Positions 16,437 to 25,446 of a DNA stretch of 64,000 nucleotides are shown one piece after another. Made by a program: the position numbers and the translations under genes. The stretch covers positions 124,001-188,000 of the forward strand of contig NZ_OGTP01000005.1 in assembly GCF_900258035.1 (NCBI RefSeq), read 5' to 3'. The stretch comes from Caballeronia novacaledonica. Its GTDB lineage: Bacteria > Pseudomonadota > Gammaproteobacteria > Burkholderiales > Burkholderiaceae. Positions within the stretch are counted from its first letter, which is position 1; each line of letters begins with the position of its first letter. The notes under the pieces are model-generated. The model searched no databases, had not been told where the DNA came from, and saw nothing but the letters and a program-made list of their open reading frames with translations.

Positions 16437-16471
16437 TTTTCCACAGATTTTGTTGACAAGCTTGTGGATAA
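16437..16471. other. Inverted pair of DnaA-box-like sites
   Basis: TTTTCCACA at 16437-16445 (fits TTWTNCACA) faces TGTGGATAA at 16463-16471, which is the reverse complement of the consensus TTATCCACA. They are separated by 17 nt containing TTGACA. It could be a relic of a plasmid or phage origin, or chance. No replication gene lies nearby. Confidence 0.4.
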
Positions 16472-16779
16472 CATCAAGGCAGGAGGTCGCCGGCGCAATT
16501 GCCTCGGTCGTTTTGATACCGTGCTCAATTCGGCGACGCGAGGGGGACTGTCTACGAGGGCTGTGAAGCGGTGCTTTGTTGGCAGGTTCAGCGGACGCTG
16601 TTAGCGTTGCGTTGGCGCGGGCCGGGAACGAATCGCTGGCGAAGAGTCGCAGAATTCACGCGTTAAACGTCGCGCAAACGATGAATCTCCACGGGAGAAC
16701 GCGTGTAGCATAACGGGCCGCATGATGAGCTTCTTCAAGAGGGCCTCGCATCAGATTCAAACTACCGACATTGTCGATT

Positions 16780-16992
16780 GAGCGGACCATCCGCATGCCG
16801 CTCGAGCGCATCCCGCCGCGGCATGATGCTCTTGGCCGTCGAGGCCATGCGACTGTAGGTCTTCTGGTCGATGAGGACTGACGCGACGTTCATGGATGTC
16901 AGAAGCAGGACACCAGCCGCGAGCATCTTTAGGACGAGCAGGACACCAGCCGCGAGCATCTTTAGGACGATGGAGCGTTCGTCGGTGGGAAG
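16780..16992 (-). pseudogene. Degenerate copy of HExxH gene, internally deleted
   Basis: The minus-strand frame reads LPTDERSIVLKMLAAG, then AYSRM-like text (TYSRMAST) and RRDALERHAD. These match FPADERSIILDMLARN, AYSRITSM and RQEALKRHAD of the intact protein at 18122-19006, with about 130 residues between them missing, including the HEAAH motif. A 33-bp tandem duplication inside it repeats LKMLAAGVLL. It cannot be functional. Confidence 0.75.
16904..16969. repeat. 33-bp perfect tandem duplication
   Basis: Two head-to-tail identical 33-bp units (16904-16936 and 16937-16969) start AGCAGGACACCAGCCGCGAG. They keep the reading frame of the pseudogene in which they lie. Confidence 0.9.
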
Positions 16993-17317
16993 GGCGCCTA
17001 CCGCTCCCGGACGCGGTTCATGCTGGCATTTTTTCCTCCAAGAAACGCATCGCCGAGCGCAGGCTTTGGCAACTAGGCGAGTGTGCTGCGCAAACTGAAT
17101 GCGTTGGTCCACGGCAAGTTCTTCCCGACGGCGTAAAGGAAACGGAGCCCAATGCCACGGGGAGAATCATTGAGACCAGTGCGCACGATCTGTCGGTGCG
17201 TCAGCTTGGACGCAGCAACTCAGCCGGTGAGTTGTTCCTCGATGCAAGAGTAGCTCCCCGTATAATGAATAAGCCCCCCAGCTACTCGACGCTCGCATCC
17301 GAGAGAATAATACTTCC

Positions 17318-18030
17318 GTGAATAATTCAACTTCCCACCAGCCGCTTACTGACGCCGAACTCGACCGTCTTGCCGAGTTTCTCAACTCCGTCGGCAATCC
17401 GGCGTTGAACATCGAATTTCTCGACGGCTACTTCGCTGCATTGATCTGTGGTCCCGAAGTGGTGTTTCCCAGCGAGTACCTGCCAAACATATGGGGGAAG
17501 GGCGTGGCGTTCGAGGGCGACGAGCAAGCTGCCGAGATCACGCATCTTCTAACGCGACACTGGAGCGCGATCAGCTCAGAACTGCAGCGCACGCTGCAGG
17601 AGCCGGACGTGTATCTGCCAATCTTGTTGGAAGGGGAAGATGATGTAGCTCCAGCAAACGACTGGGCGCATGGCTTCATGCGAGCGGTGCAAATGCGACC
17701 GGAAAGTTGGAGCGAACTCATCGACGATGAAGAGAACGGCGGCGCCATGGTGCCGATCATGATGCTGCATCATGAGCACGACCCTGACCCGCACATGCGA
17801 CCTCCGGCGATTACTCCGGAAAAGCGCGAACACGTGCTTGAGACTATGATCGCCGGGCTGACGCACATTTACCGATTTTTTGAGCCGCATAGAAGGGCGT
17901 CGTCGGGTATGGCGCTGCGGCGGTCATTTCAACGGGAGGCGCAGAAATCGGCCGAAACGAACCATGCCCGTGCGGCCGCGGCAAAAAATTCAAGCATTGC
18001 TGTCTGGATAAGCCGTCGACGCTTCATTGA
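17318..18030 (+). pseudogene. UPF0149 (YecA/YgfB) protein with SEC-C tail, frameshifted
   Basis: The first ~190 residues are a UPF0149 domain ([54 protein letters not shown]). The family usually ends with a zinc-binding SEC-C motif, and it is present here but in another frame: [19 protein letters not shown] at about 17946-18002, followed by a stop at 18028. The frame changes in the linker between about 17893 and 17940. Without correction the ORF runs on to 18301 as an arginine-rich tail and would lose the zinc motif. Start is GTG at 17318. Either a recent pseudogene or a sequencing error; the domain parts are otherwise well kept. Confidence 0.78.
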
Positions 18031-18121
18031 TCCGGGCGCGAAAGTTCGTGCGGCTGTCGCAGGCCTGAGAAGAGCCGCGGTCTGGGACCTGGGTTGTATG
18101 TTCTTCGCGCGTGAAGATACA

Positions 18122-19006
18122 TCAGCGGACCTTATCAGGGGCGCATCGCTTAAGGATGTGCTGCCAGCCGTTGCGGGCTCGAACGGCTTCGCCAAGTATG
18201 TCGAGATATTCGCCATGGTCGACGCGTTCGTCCGGCGGAAGAAAGTCATCCGCGTGTCGCTTGAGAGCTTCCTGACGCTGCGTGGTGCTCGCCGTCATTG
18301 AGGTGATGCGGCTGTAGGCTTCGCATGCATACGCGAACGTCTCGCGCCTAGCGTAGTGGATGTTGAGCAGGTATTCTTTGCGACGGCTCTCATTTAGCCC
18401 GAGAGTAGTGCGCTTGCAGTTGTGGAAGACGTGTGCCGCCTCGTGGACGACGAAATCCGCGCACGGATCGGTCTCGGCGAAGTACGACATCGAAACGTAG
18501 CAAGTCGTTTCTTCGCTCAGTCCCACGATGTGGCAGGCGTCCTGCGATAGAACGGACGCGCCGATGCTTGCGAGGTAGAGGTTCGCGATGTCCCAAGCTG
18601 TCGAGAGCCACATTTGCTGCTTGAGAATCCGCTCGATGTTCTCGGCTGTGAGAAACACGACGTTGCGAGCAAGCATGTCGAGGATGATGGAGCGCTCGTC
18701 AGCAGGGAACAGCCCATCGACCATCGGTGAAAGCTTATTGCGGGCCCACGCATGCAAGTCGTCCGGCACCATCACCTGGCTGCAAAAGCCGTCTGCTCGC
18801 CGATGCGTTTCCTCAACGAGGGAAGTTCGCAGGCGCAGAGTCGCCTTTTGAGCGACGTCGACGAAATTGTCGCCCGGCCAGCCCGTGAAGTTGCTGTCGT
18901 AGTCGCCACTATCGAGGTAGCGCTTCACTTCGCATTGGAGCCACGCCGGCGTGCCGACTTTCGGGCTCTGATGGTCGCGCTTCGCGACATTCGATGACAT
19001 TTGCAT
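18122..19006 (-). CDS. Putative zinc metallopeptidase, HEAAH motif
   Basis: A 294-residue soluble protein of unknown family. Its striking feature is VVHEAAHVFHN near residue 190, an HExxH zinc-peptidase signature. C-terminal to it, ETFAYACEAYSRI supplies a Glu that could be the third zinc ligand (gluzincin-like H-E-x-x-H...E). No signal peptide, so it would act in the cytosol or be exported by another route. N-terminal half has WLQCEVKRYLDSGDY and an ADERSIILDML helix. Start at 19006 or 19000; ribosome site weak. Two broken paralogues lie on both sides (16.8-17.0 and 19.3-19.5 kb), so this is the survivor of a local gene family. Catalytic role is inference from the motif. Confidence 0.65.
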   Translation of the reverse strand: MQMSSNVAKRDHQSPKVGTPAWLQCEVKRYLDSGDYDSNFTGWPGDNFVDVAQKATLRLRTSLVEETHRRADGFCSQVMVPDDLHAWARNKLSPMVDGLFPADERSIILDMLARNVVFLTAENIERILKQQMWLSTAWDIANLYLASIGASVLSQDACHIVGLSEETTCYVSMSYFAETDPCADFVVHEAAHVFHNCKRTTLGLNESRRKEYLLNIHYARRETFAYACEAYSRITSMTASTTQRQEALKRHADDFLPPDERVDHGEYLDILGEAVRARNGWQHILKRCAPDKVR

Positions 19007-19993
19007 ATTTTGAGAGTCGGTTCATGCGGAGGGACAACGCTCGAAGATACCGCGGAACACGACACGCTTCAAATGGTTGGGAAATATGCCTTCAAAGGCG
19101 TCTGCAAGGTTTTTGGCTTGATACGTTCGAGAGCCATTCTTGCGGTTGGAAGTAAGTGTGCTGTCGAATCAGTATCAGCGCGGCCAAGCGGTTGTAGAAA
19201 TTGAGCAACGCTCTCCGAAAGGGCGTGGATTGACATTCACTCACTCTGTAGTGGCCAGGGCGTTCCACGCTTTTTTGATAAAAATTCGGCTTGGGTTCGC
19301 GCTGGTCATAGGTTGTAGCGCGCTCTCATCCTCGATGGTCGGCCGCTTGCAGTTGTGGCACACATTGGCCGCTTGATGGACGATGAAATTCGGATCGTAT
19401 CGGCCTCGGCGAAGTACGGCAGGGGGAAGCAGCGTTTTGCTTCTTCGCTCAATTGAGCGATAGCCACGAAATCGGGGCGTGGCTAAGTCAGCACGTTGCA
19501 TCATAGGGGCCGCTGCATACTTAACGATGCGCCTGGGCGTCGGGCCGTTCCGGTGTGGATATTTTCGACGAGATAATGCAGCACTGGTGCCCGTAGCCAA
19601 GTTCGATGTGGTTGCCTCTACACGGGGCATCAGGTGCTCGCGCTGCATCGATAGGCTAACATGCGTCGCTTTGCAACACACGCGAGGATTCGCGAACACC
19701 GACTGCTGCTCTCAAGCTGGCTGACACTTCATCTGGTGCCCTTACAGCGATTGCGTCCACGCCTGCTTGTTCCCGCGCTTCGCCAAGCAAAAACGCTTGC
19801 TCCGCAGAAAGCTGGAGCTCGCAACCTCCGTGAGTTGACTTAAGGCTTGGCTCTGTTGAGCCGCCGACGTGATTCACCTGCGATGCGATCGCAAACTCGT
19901 ATGCGGCAGCACGAGCCAGGCGGGCCCGGCGAACAACACCGCGAGCAATCGCTTGAAGTGCTGCCCAATCATGGAAGCACTGGAGCAGGCAAG
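19007..19993. other. Decayed region between HExxH gene and GFA gene
   Basis: No intact gene. Holds the third, frameshifted copy of the HExxH gene (about 19.33-19.47 kb) and otherwise unrecognisable sequence. Confidence 0.55.
19330..19470 (-). pseudogene. Second degenerate copy of HExxH gene
   Basis: In one minus frame QLSEEAKRCFPLPYFAEAD matches GLSEETTCYVSMSYFAETD of the intact protein. After a frameshift near 19396 the next frame gives DPNFIVHQAANVCHNCKRPT, matching DPCADFVVHEAAHVFHNCKR. The HEAAH zinc motif has become HQAAN, so both the catalytic Glu and the second His are lost. Confidence 0.75.
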
Positions 19994-20401
19994 CTACGAC
20001 TGACCTTCACAACCAGGCACATCATCGAGTTCAGTTAGCCAAGAGAATCGACGCTTCATCCAGATCTGCCGCGAGGGAGACCCGAGCTCATATCGTTGAT
20101 TTAGCGCCCCGATTCTCAGTGAATATGTCTGCGGGTTTTCGGCAGCACAGGCATAAACCGGCCCTCCGCAGTTCTCGCAGAATGCGTGGATGCGCTTTGC
20201 TCCGCTGTCGGAAATTTTTAGGTATTTCCGAGGCGTGCCCGAGACAATTCGGAAGGACCCCGCAGGCGCCGGGATATTAGCTCGAAAGACCGAGCCAGAC
20301 TGCCTTTGGCAATCCTCGCAATTACAGATGACCACGTTGCCCGGTTCTACCTCTGCTTCATACTTAATCGCACCGCAGTGACATTGACCATCGACTTTCA
20401 T
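19994..20401 (-). CDS. GFA-family zinc protein
   Basis: A 135-residue protein of the glutathione-dependent formaldehyde-activating enzyme (GFA/CENP-V) family. It has the characteristic zinc ligands: CHCGAIKYE at residues 7-15, ICNCEDCQRQSGS near 25-37 and FCENCGGPVYA near 74-84. GGAG lies 5 nt before the ATG. Members bind a structural and a catalytic zinc; few have a proven reaction, and formaldehyde-glutathione chemistry should not be assumed. It stands at the boundary between the decayed island and the catabolic cluster and is divergent from the first operon of the cluster. Confidence 0.85.
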   Translation of the reverse strand: MKVDGQCHCGAIKYEAEVEPGNVVICNCEDCQRQSGSVFRANIPAPAGSFRIVSGTPRKYLKISDSGAKRIHAFCENCGGPVYACAAENPQTYSLRIGALNQRYELGSPSRQIWMKRRFSWLTELDDVPGCEGQS

Positions 20402-20564
20402 CTTTGCTCCAATGCGAAGTTCGACATGGAATGGCCTTCCGATGGTAACAGCTACAGCGGCGCCACGCCCGTGTCTGCTTGTCCACCGCCTCTACCGTTC
20501 CATTCACCTAAGATACCCGCCCTTGCTTAGACGCGTGACAGGTGTCAAGAAATGCCCGTTGAAA

Positions 20565-20624
20565 GTTCCGTTCAGTGAAACCAATTTCAAAAACATTGAC
20601 GATGACGGCCTTAGTGTTTACATT
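20565..20624 (+). promoter_or_regulatory. Operator-promoter, site 1 (distal type)
   Basis: Operator GTTCCGTTCAGTGAAAC (20565-20581), third half-site ATTTC 2 nt later, -35 TTGACG (20596-20601), 17-nt spacer, -10 TACATT (20619-20624). It drives the Bug-protein gene at 20702. Belongs to the ten-member GTTYC-N7-GRAAY set. Confidence 0.75.
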
Positions 20625-20701
20625 CATGATCGACGGACCGTAGCGGTGCAGGTACGATGGTCCTCGACTGTGGTGAACAGATAAGACGTGTGAGGTTGGG
20701 G

Positions 20702-21694
20702 ATGCTTGGAAGGAAGATTGTCCAGATTATTGTCTTGCTGTCGTTGAGTCTAGCCGGGCTCAACAGCGTGAGGGCGAAGGATTTTCCAGCTCAAACCATC
20801 AGATTGCTGGTCGGCTTTGCTGCTGGCGGCGGCACCGACACGATTGCGAGGCTCTATGCTCGCGGCCTGCAAGAAGAGTTGCATGCGACGGTTATTGTCG
20901 AGAACAGACCCGGCGCGTCGTCTCTCGTTGCCATCAGAATGCTGATGGCGTCACCGCCCGACGGATACACGCTAATGCTCGCAAGCGGAAGCGCGCTGGC
21001 TCAAGGGCCGGGAGTCAGGAAAGACCTGCCTTATGACCCTCTAAACGATTTTAGTCTCATTTCGATGGTTGCAACGGCGCCAGGCGTCTTCGTGGTCAGC
21101 CCTAAGACAGATATTCATTCCATCGACGATCTCATTGGCTACGCCAAAGCACACCCAGGGCAATTGAATTTTGGCTCTGCAGGCGTTGGTGCAGCCAGCC
21201 ATCTTCAAGTCGAGTACCTGAAAAGCGTCGCTGGAATATCGATGACCCATATTCCGTACAGGTCTGATCAAGAGCTGACTCAAGAAATCGGGATGGGCGA
21301 TATACAGGTAGGCCTGAGCGTGCCGCAGTTTGTCATTCCTCTTTTGAAGGCTGGGAAATTGAGGGCTATTGCAGTCACGGGTAACCACAGGCTGAGCGCA
21401 TTGCCTGAAGTCCCGAGTCTCGCGGAATCCCACAACGCCTCGTTGCACGGCATCGAAAACTATACGTTCTACGGAGTCATCGGACCGAAAGGCGTTCCTT
21501 CCTCCGTGATTGAGCGTATCAGTGCGGCTGTGAATAAGGTATCGAGTTCTCCGGAAGTAGCCAGCCGGATGCGTAATTCGCTCTATTGCGAGCCAGTTTC
21601 GGGTGAAACCGCGTACTTTTCCGACTACATGTCAAAAGAGGTCCCGAAATGGCGGAGGCTGGGCCAGTCCGTCACTGTCGGTGACGGAGGGTAG
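20702..21694 (+). CDS. Bug-family periplasmic solute-binding protein
   Basis: A tripartite-tricarboxylate-transporter (TctC/Bug) type receptor of 330 residues. It starts with a Sec signal peptide (basic start, IIVLLSLSLAGL core, cleavage near VRA-KD). The mature part opens with FPAQTIRLLVGFAAGGGTD, the family's ligand-binding loop, followed by VIVENRPGASS and GYTLMLASGSAL. Such proteins bind organic acids in the periplasm. The ATG at 20702 behind GAGG gives a proper signal peptide; the longer frame from 20657 does not. It is followed by an IclR regulator gene. No TctA/TctB genes are adjacent; those at 39-41 kb may serve it. Confidence 0.9.
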   Translation: MLGRKIVQIIVLLSLSLAGLNSVRAKDFPAQTIRLLVGFAAGGGTDTIARLYARGLQEELHATVIVENRPGASSLVAIRMLMASPPDGYTLMLASGSALAQGPGVRKDLPYDPLNDFSLISMVATAPGVFVVSPKTDIHSIDDLIGYAKAHPGQLNFGSAGVGAASHLQVEYLKSVAGISMTHIPYRSDQELTQEIGMGDIQVGLSVPQFVIPLLKAGKLRAIAVTGNHRLSALPEVPSLAESHNASLHGIENYTFYGVIGPKGVPSSVIERISAAVNKVSSSPEVASRMRNSLYCEPVSGETAYFSDYMSKEVPKWRRLGQSVTVGDGG

Positions 21695-21841
21695 GATCTG
21701 CGAAGTGAGAGGGCGCATTCCCGACATCTTGAGCGCGAGGGCGCTCAACCCAAGCAGGGAGATTTACGGGGTGTCTTGTGGGGACACGAAACTTTCGGTC
21801 GTCGCTAAACGATAGGTGCAGCGGTCTTCAGCCGCGTGACT

Positions 21842-22621
21842 ATGACAAACATTGCAAGCGAGCCATCTACAGCGAACCGAAACATGATGCGGTCTGTTCA
21901 GCGCATTCTTGCTGTGTTCGAAAGCTTCAGTTCGGATCGAACCAGTCTGACCTTACAAGAGGTCGCGGAGCGCATCGAACTGCCGAAGTCTACCGCCTTT
22001 CGGATAGTGCAAAGTCTTGAGAAGGCAGGATACCTGGTCCGTCTCGAAGATCAACAGTATTGCCTCTCCTTTAGGTTCACTCGCCTGGCGGGCATGGTCA
22101 GGAGCACCTTGGACGTTCGAGCAATCGCTCGACCAATACTGGTTGAACTAGCTCAACAGACGAAGGAAACGGTTTCATTGCATACCTTGTCGGGACGAAG
22201 CCGTGTTTGCATTGATGCCTTATCCACTGTGTCTGCGCCGTTGCGAGCGGTTACCCAACCGGGAGAGGAAACGCCATTGCTCGGCGGTTCGGGTTCGAAG
22301 GTACTTTTAGCTCACATGCCGCCGCTCGAGTTGACGTCGATCTTGCCGTCGGTGGCCCGCGTTTTGAACGTAACAGATGAGGCGCTCATCGCAGAACTTG
22401 AGCTGATACGCGCACATGGTTATGCAGTTTCTCACGGCGAACGGCTACTCGGCATTTCGGCGGCATCGGCGCCAATTCGGGATGCAAATCAGGAAGTTCG
22501 TTACTGCTTGTCCGTTGCTGCGCCCACCGTAAGATTACGGGTCAACGAAGACGAGGCCATACGGCTGGTGGTGAGTGCGGCCGAAAAGATCTCGCGTCGG
22601 TTTGGCGCGCTCTACCAGTAA
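21842..22621 (+). CDS. IclR-family transcriptional regulator 1
   Basis: About 259 residues. N-terminal winged helix (about residues 15-75) with MMRSVQRILAVFESFSS and recognition helix LPKSTAFRIVQSLEKAGYL, then an IclR effector-binding domain (ETVSLHTLSGRSRVCID, GSGSKVLLAHMP, SHGERLLGISAASAPI, YCLSVAAPT). A GTG at 21836 is an alternative start. Its DNA-binding half is nearly the same as that of regulator 2 at 41.5 kb, so both probably bind the same operator while sensing related ligands. No GTTYC-N7-GRAAY site lies directly in front of it; it may be co-transcribed with the Bug gene (147 nt gap). Confidence 0.9.
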   Translation: MTNIASEPSTANRNMMRSVQRILAVFESFSSDRTSLTLQEVAERIELPKSTAFRIVQSLEKAGYLVRLEDQQYCLSFRFTRLAGMVRSTLDVRAIARPILVELAQQTKETVSLHTLSGRSRVCIDALSTVSAPLRAVTQPGEETPLLGGSGSKVLLAHMPPLELTSILPSVARVLNVTDEALIAELELIRAHGYAVSHGERLLGISAASAPIRDANQEVRYCLSVAAPTVRLRVNEDEAIRLVVSAAEKISRRFGALYQ

Positions 22622-22747
22622 TCAAACTGTCGTTACCGATCTGTTGAAGGTTTGGCGTTTCCGTCGGAGGTTGCGACCGCATTTCGGCGTTGCCGTTGAA
22701 ATGAGGTGGAGAAAATCCACGAGCGCAGCGTTTCGCAAGCTATCGCG

Positions 22748-22787
22748 AATCCAAGAATCCAAGAATCCAAGAATCCAAGAATCCAAG
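22748..22787. repeat. Five tandem copies of AATCCAAG
   Basis: Five uninterrupted 8-bp units. There is no ORF across it, so it is a candidate slippage tract in a spacer. It is too short and without spacers to be a CRISPR array. Confidence 0.95.
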
Positions 22788-22997
22788 CCGCCATCCCACA
22801 CTCCCTTTCCGGCTCTTCGTGGGCGGTGCAATCCGGCGTCGTTCCGTAGCTTGTCCTCCTGCTCGTCACTGTCGGTTCGTGCGCCTCCAGCCATAGCCCG
22901 TGATGCGAGTTCCCACCGCGTCTCAGCGACTCGTAAATCCGTGTCGTGTTGTCAATCGTCGCGCCAGTCTCTCGAATCGTGACATCTCGGTGCGGAA

Positions 22998-23045
22998 GTT
23001 CCGATCAGTGGAATTAATGCTGATCATCGGAACGCGTGTTACGAT
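22998..23045 (+). promoter_or_regulatory. Operator-promoter, site 2 (proximal type)
   Basis: Operator GTTCCGATCAGTGGAAT (22998-23014); 2 nt later the -35 ATGCTG (23017-23022), 17-nt spacer, -10 TACGAT (23040-23045). Outer arms GTTCCGAT (22998-23005) and ATCGGAAC (23026-23033) form a larger palindrome. Drives the gene at 23203. Confidence 0.7.
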
Positions 23046-23202
23046 GGGCTGAAGTTTTCTTCTGCGCGGCGAAGGACGGTTCGGAGGTGGGAAGGTCGAC
23101 TCCCGGGGAGGCATCTGCGGTTCAACGTGCCTTCCTCGGGAAAGGATTTCACAGGATTAGCTGACCCACCGTCAGCGATTTTGATATTAAGAGAGACACC
23201 TG

Positions 23203-25317
23203 ATGAGCGATACACAGAATGTCAGTTATCACGTCGAGGGCGGCGTGGCAGTGATTACCGTCGACAATCCGCCGGTCAATGCGCTGGCACCCGGTATGCG
23301 GGAGGGCATCATTGATGGCCTGGAGCGCGCCGGCGCTGACCCTGCAGTGAAGGCGGTTGTGCTCATCGGGTCAGGCAAGAACTTCATCGCCGGAGCCGAT
23401 ATCCGACAGTTTGGGAAGACGCGCCAAATCAGTACCAGCGTCAGCACTGCTGCCCTGGACGCATGTGAGAAGCCCGTGGTAGCCGCGATGCAAGGCTACG
23501 TTCTTGGCGCGGGACTCGAGCATGCCCTCGCATGTCATTATCGAATCGCCGCGCCTGACGCCAAGCTGGGACTGCCTGAGGTAAGCATCGGGATAATTCC
23601 AGCTGGGGGTGGGACCCAACGGCTGACGAGGTTGATCGGACCGAAGGTGGCTGTTGACATGATCAGCAGTGGTCGTCATGTTTCCGCGTTCGAGGCGTTG
23701 AATTCCGGAATCGTTACGCAGATTGTGAGTCAGGAAAATCTTCTGGCTAGCGCAATTTCTTACGCGAAAGACGTCGCGCCCGTGCGCCCATTGCCACGGG
23801 TTCGGGACATGACTGATCAAATTACCTATGCGGGTCAGCACCCTGAAGCCTGGGAAGCGGCGAAGAAGGCCGCTCTTAGCAAGGCTCGTAACGTGAAGGC
23901 ACCGCACTGCGCTGTCGCTTGCGTGGAAGCGGCACTAACCGGTAGCTTCGAGGACGGACTGGCCCTTGAGCAGCGACTGTTTTCGGAGCTCGAGGGCTCG
24001 GATGAAGCGAGGGCATTGCGATATGCTTTCTTTGCCGAGCGTGAGGCGAAAAAGATTCCGGGCGCGCCCGCGTCCTATAAGCCTGAAGGCGTGCGATCCG
24101 CTGCAATCGTGGGCGCTGGAACAATGGGGGCTGGAATCGCAATCTGTTTTGCGGACGTTCGCGTTCCGGTGATAGTGCTCGAAGTCACGCAAGAGGCACT
24201 CGATCGAGGCATGAAGCGGATTCACGACACGTATGCGGTAAGAGTGCGGCGCGGAAGCCTCACACAAGAAGAAATGAACGAGCGACTGACGTACGTACAA
24301 CCTGTCTTGCGATATGAGGACATCGGGGACGCCGATGTTGTCGTGGAAGCAGTGTTCGAGCGTATCGATCTGAAAGAAGATGTCTTCACGAAGCTGGACG
24401 CGGTGATGAAGGAAGGGGCGCTCCTGCTTACCAACTCTTCGGCGATCGACATCAACACGATGGCGGCCGTTACACGACGTCCGCATGATGTCGCGGGGGC
24501 ACACTTCTTTGCGCCTGCGAATGTCATGAAACTCTGCGAAGTCGTCAGGGGCGACCGGTCGTCAATAGAAACGATACTCCGAGCGACGAAATTGGGGCGT
24601 GACCTCGGCAAAGTAAGCGTCGTTGCAGGTTCTTGCGATGGTTTTGCGGCAAATCGTAGCCGCGCGCCGCTGGTGACGGAGATGATGCTGATGCTGGAAG
24701 AAGGCGCGCTGCCCCAGCAGGTGGATAAGGTCATGGTTGGATTTGGCTATCCAATGGGACCTTTTGCGGTCAGCGATTTGTCGGGTCTCGACGTTAGTTA
24801 CGATACGCGCAAGCGCCGCGCCGCTGCAGACCCGACCTATCGAAAGCTCCACGTCCCCGATCGCATGGTTGAGATGGGTAGAAAGGGGCAGAAAAATGGT
24901 GCGGGTTGGTATCGTTACAGCGAAGGTGATCGCACGCCGCATCCGGACGAAGAGGTTTCGAAGATTATCCGTGACGTTGGTCGTGAGCTTGGCGTCCCGC
25001 AACGTGAGTTTTCAGACGACGAGATCCTGAACCGCTTGCTCTTCGCTTCGGTGAACGAGGCCTGCAAGATACTGGAAGATGGTAAAGCCTACCGCGCAAG
25101 TGATATCGACGTGATGTGGCTGTATGGTTTTGGCTTCCCGCGCCATCGAGGCGGACTGATGTACTGGGCAGACTCGATTGGTGCACAAAAGATCTTTGAG
25201 CAGGTCAGTGCGTGGCACGAGCAGTACGGAAAGCGCTGGAAGCCAAGTCAGTTGTTGGCGCAGATCGCCGAAGTTGGTGGATCGCTTCGAGAAGCCCAAG
25301 CGCCTAATCTTTCTTAA
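23203..25317 (+). CDS. FadB/FadJ-like enoyl-CoA hydratase/3-hydroxyacyl-CoA dehydrogenase
   Basis: A 704-residue bifunctional beta-oxidation enzyme. The N-terminal crotonase domain (1-190) has the oxyanion-hole IAGADIRQFG, AMQGYVLGAGLE and both catalytic-Glu positions in LGLPEVSIGIIPAGGGTQRL. The NAD-binding domain starts near 300 with AAIVGAGTMGAGIA and carries NSSAIDINTM and the catalytic His in GAHFFAPANVMKLCEVV; a C-terminal 3HCDH domain (from about 475) follows. It would hydrate an enoyl-CoA and oxidise the 3-hydroxyacyl-CoA. It is controlled by operator site 2 and followed 129 nt later by a rubredoxin gene. The substrate chain is unknown. Confidence 0.92.
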   Translation: MSDTQNVSYHVEGGVAVITVDNPPVNALAPGMREGIIDGLERAGADPAVKAVVLIGSGKNFIAGADIRQFGKTRQISTSVSTAALDACEKPVVAAMQGYVLGAGLEHALACHYRIAAPDAKLGLPEVSIGIIPAGGGTQRLTRLIGPKVAVDMISSGRHVSAFEALNSGIVTQIVSQENLLASAISYAKDVAPVRPLPRVRDMTDQITYAGQHPEAWEAAKKAALSKARNVKAPHCAVACVEAALTGSFEDGLALEQRLFSELEGSDEARALRYAFFAEREAKKIPGAPASYKPEGVRSAAIVGAGTMGAGIAICFADVRVPVIVLEVTQEALDRGMKRIHDTYAVRVRRGSLTQEEMNERLTYVQPVLRYEDIGDADVVVEAVFERIDLKEDVFTKLDAVMKEGALLLTNSSAIDINTMAAVTRRPHDVAGAHFFAPANVMKLCEVVRGDRSSIETILRATKLGRDLGKVSVVAGSCDGFAANRSRAPLVTEMMLMLEEGALPQQVDKVMVGFGYPMGPFAVSDLSGLDVSYDTRKRRAAADPTYRKLHVPDRMVEMGRKGQKNGAGWYRYSEGDRTPHPDEEVSKIIRDVGRELGVPQREFSDDEILNRLLFASVNEACKILEDGKAYRASDIDVMWLYGFGFPRHRGGLMYWADSIGAQKIFEQVSAWHEQYGKRWKPSQLLAQIAEVGGSLREAQAPNLS

Positions 25318-25446
25318 GCATTCAGCGCCTGGTTCAATGATAAGTAGGAGCCATCGAAACGGATTTGGTTCTTGCAGTCGCGAACGCGCGGCAACGACCC
25401 AAAGTTAGTTCCAGGCGCTCGTCGAACCGAGTTGCGAGGCAATGAT

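Larger units (their letters stand above)
16379..17317. other. Decayed region with pseudogene and repeats
   Basis: No intact gene. It contains a pair of DnaA-box-like sites near 16.45 kb, a degenerate copy of the 18.1-19.0 kb metallopeptidase gene and a 33-bp tandem repeat (each listed). Confidence 0.6.
22622..23202. other. Intergenic region with 8-bp repeats and promoter
   Basis: No gene. It holds five tandem copies of an 8-bp word at 22748-22787 and operator site 2 at 22998-23045, which serves the fatty-oxidation gene at 23203. Confidence 0.65.

Noticed and set aside
22748-22787. CRISPR array
   Set aside because: Units are 8 bp with no spacers; it is a simple tandem repeat.
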